From Pirellulaceae bacterium (GTDB taxonomy: Bacteria > Planctomycetota > Planctomycetia > Pirellulales > Pirellulaceae), in the NCBI GenBank assembly GCA_029243025.1, contig JAQWSU010000043.1, positions 1 through 36,534 on the forward strand: DNA of 36,534 nt, read 5' to 3'. The translations under genes and the position numbers were made by a program. Below are positions 36,260 through 36,534 of this stretch, one piece after another. Each line of letters opens with the position of its first letter. The first letter of the stretch is position 1. The notes beneath the pieces are model-generated. The model was not told the origin of the DNA. It did no database searches and was given only the letters and a program-made list of their open reading frames with translations.

Positions 36260-36534
36260 ACCGGTAATGCAACCCCTTGATACGAAAGGCGCAAAACGGC
36301 CATACGCGAGCACCCCAACACGTGCTTGATTCTCTAATCATAGCCAGCCCCTCCCAACAAATCAAAATTGCGACTAGACCCTGCAATTCCCGTCTGGACC
36401 TGCTTCCGGGCTGTTTATTGCGGGCAAAACACGACCAACTGGGATGATCCCCCTAATCACCCAATTCAAAAAATTTGCTGTCTGCGCCACCGCTATGCAT
36501 AAGCTGGCAATGGATCTTGTGGCAATTCAGTCGA
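36260..36534 (-). other. candidate CRISPR leader and right edge
   Basis: No further repeat is present to the edge. If the array is read leftward, this is where its leader should be; AT-rich patches occur near 36330-36370 and 36455-36480. A minus-strand frame is open from the edge to a TAG at 36453-36455 (about 27 codons, ending DSKFFELGD). It could be the end of an upstream gene such as a cas gene but is too short to claim. Confidence 0.4.

Overview
The window looks like a piece of a Planctomycetota chromosome, probably Pirellulales-like. That is an inference from gene families seen in the translations: PSCyt1/DUF1549/DUF1553 and DUF1501 proteins, several sulfatases, PEP-CTERM-anchored proteins, an N-terminal 'LE-R-ML-AG' type motif and planctomycete-style dockerin-like calcium-loop pairs. 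No rRNA or tRNA gene was recognised.

Positions 1-7752 hold a minus-strand cluster. In transcription order it is a sulfatase fused to an alpha/beta hydrolase, a second sulfatase, an FG-GAP/VCBS-repeat secreted protein, and a PSCyt1-DUF1549-DUF1553 protein cut by the window edge. It looks like an extracellular or periplasmic polysaccharide (sulfated glycan) processing locus. Positions 8500-10850 hold two minus-strand PEP-CTERM proteins, one LamG-like and one CBM9-like with a dockerin-type domain. Each is followed by a perfect 10-bp GC-rich hairpin. Positions 11400-13811 hold an AMI1-like amidase with a well-supported TTG start, then a PEP-CTERM gene broken by a 7-bp tandem duplication.

Positions 14432-24321 are a plus-strand block: a DUF1501 protein, a second PSCyt1-DUF1549-DUF1553 protein and a 1569-residue CotH-kinase/lamin-tail protein with a dockerin-like end. 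After it come a SUMF1-like (FGE-sulfatase fold) protein, a small PEP-CTERM protein, a three-domain kinase/M23 peptidase/class III aminotransferase fusion on the minus strand, a retinol-saturase/phytoene-desaturase-like flavoprotein, an NTF2-like exported protein and a small membrane protein.

The most unusual part is 34735-36259. A 36-nt CRISPR-like repeat occurs five times. The three rightmost copies have normal spacers of 38 and 37 nt. The two leftmost copies delimit 'spacers' of 508 and 762 nt, each filled almost end to end by same-strand reading frames: a truncated phage-like gene end plus a small ORF, and a secreted dockerin/PEP-CTERM gene split by one stop codon. This may be a decaying CRISPR array that has captured or been invaded by gene-bearing DNA, or a cassette-like array using CRISPR-like repeats. 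The adjacent cas or recombinase region, if there is one, lies beyond the right edge.
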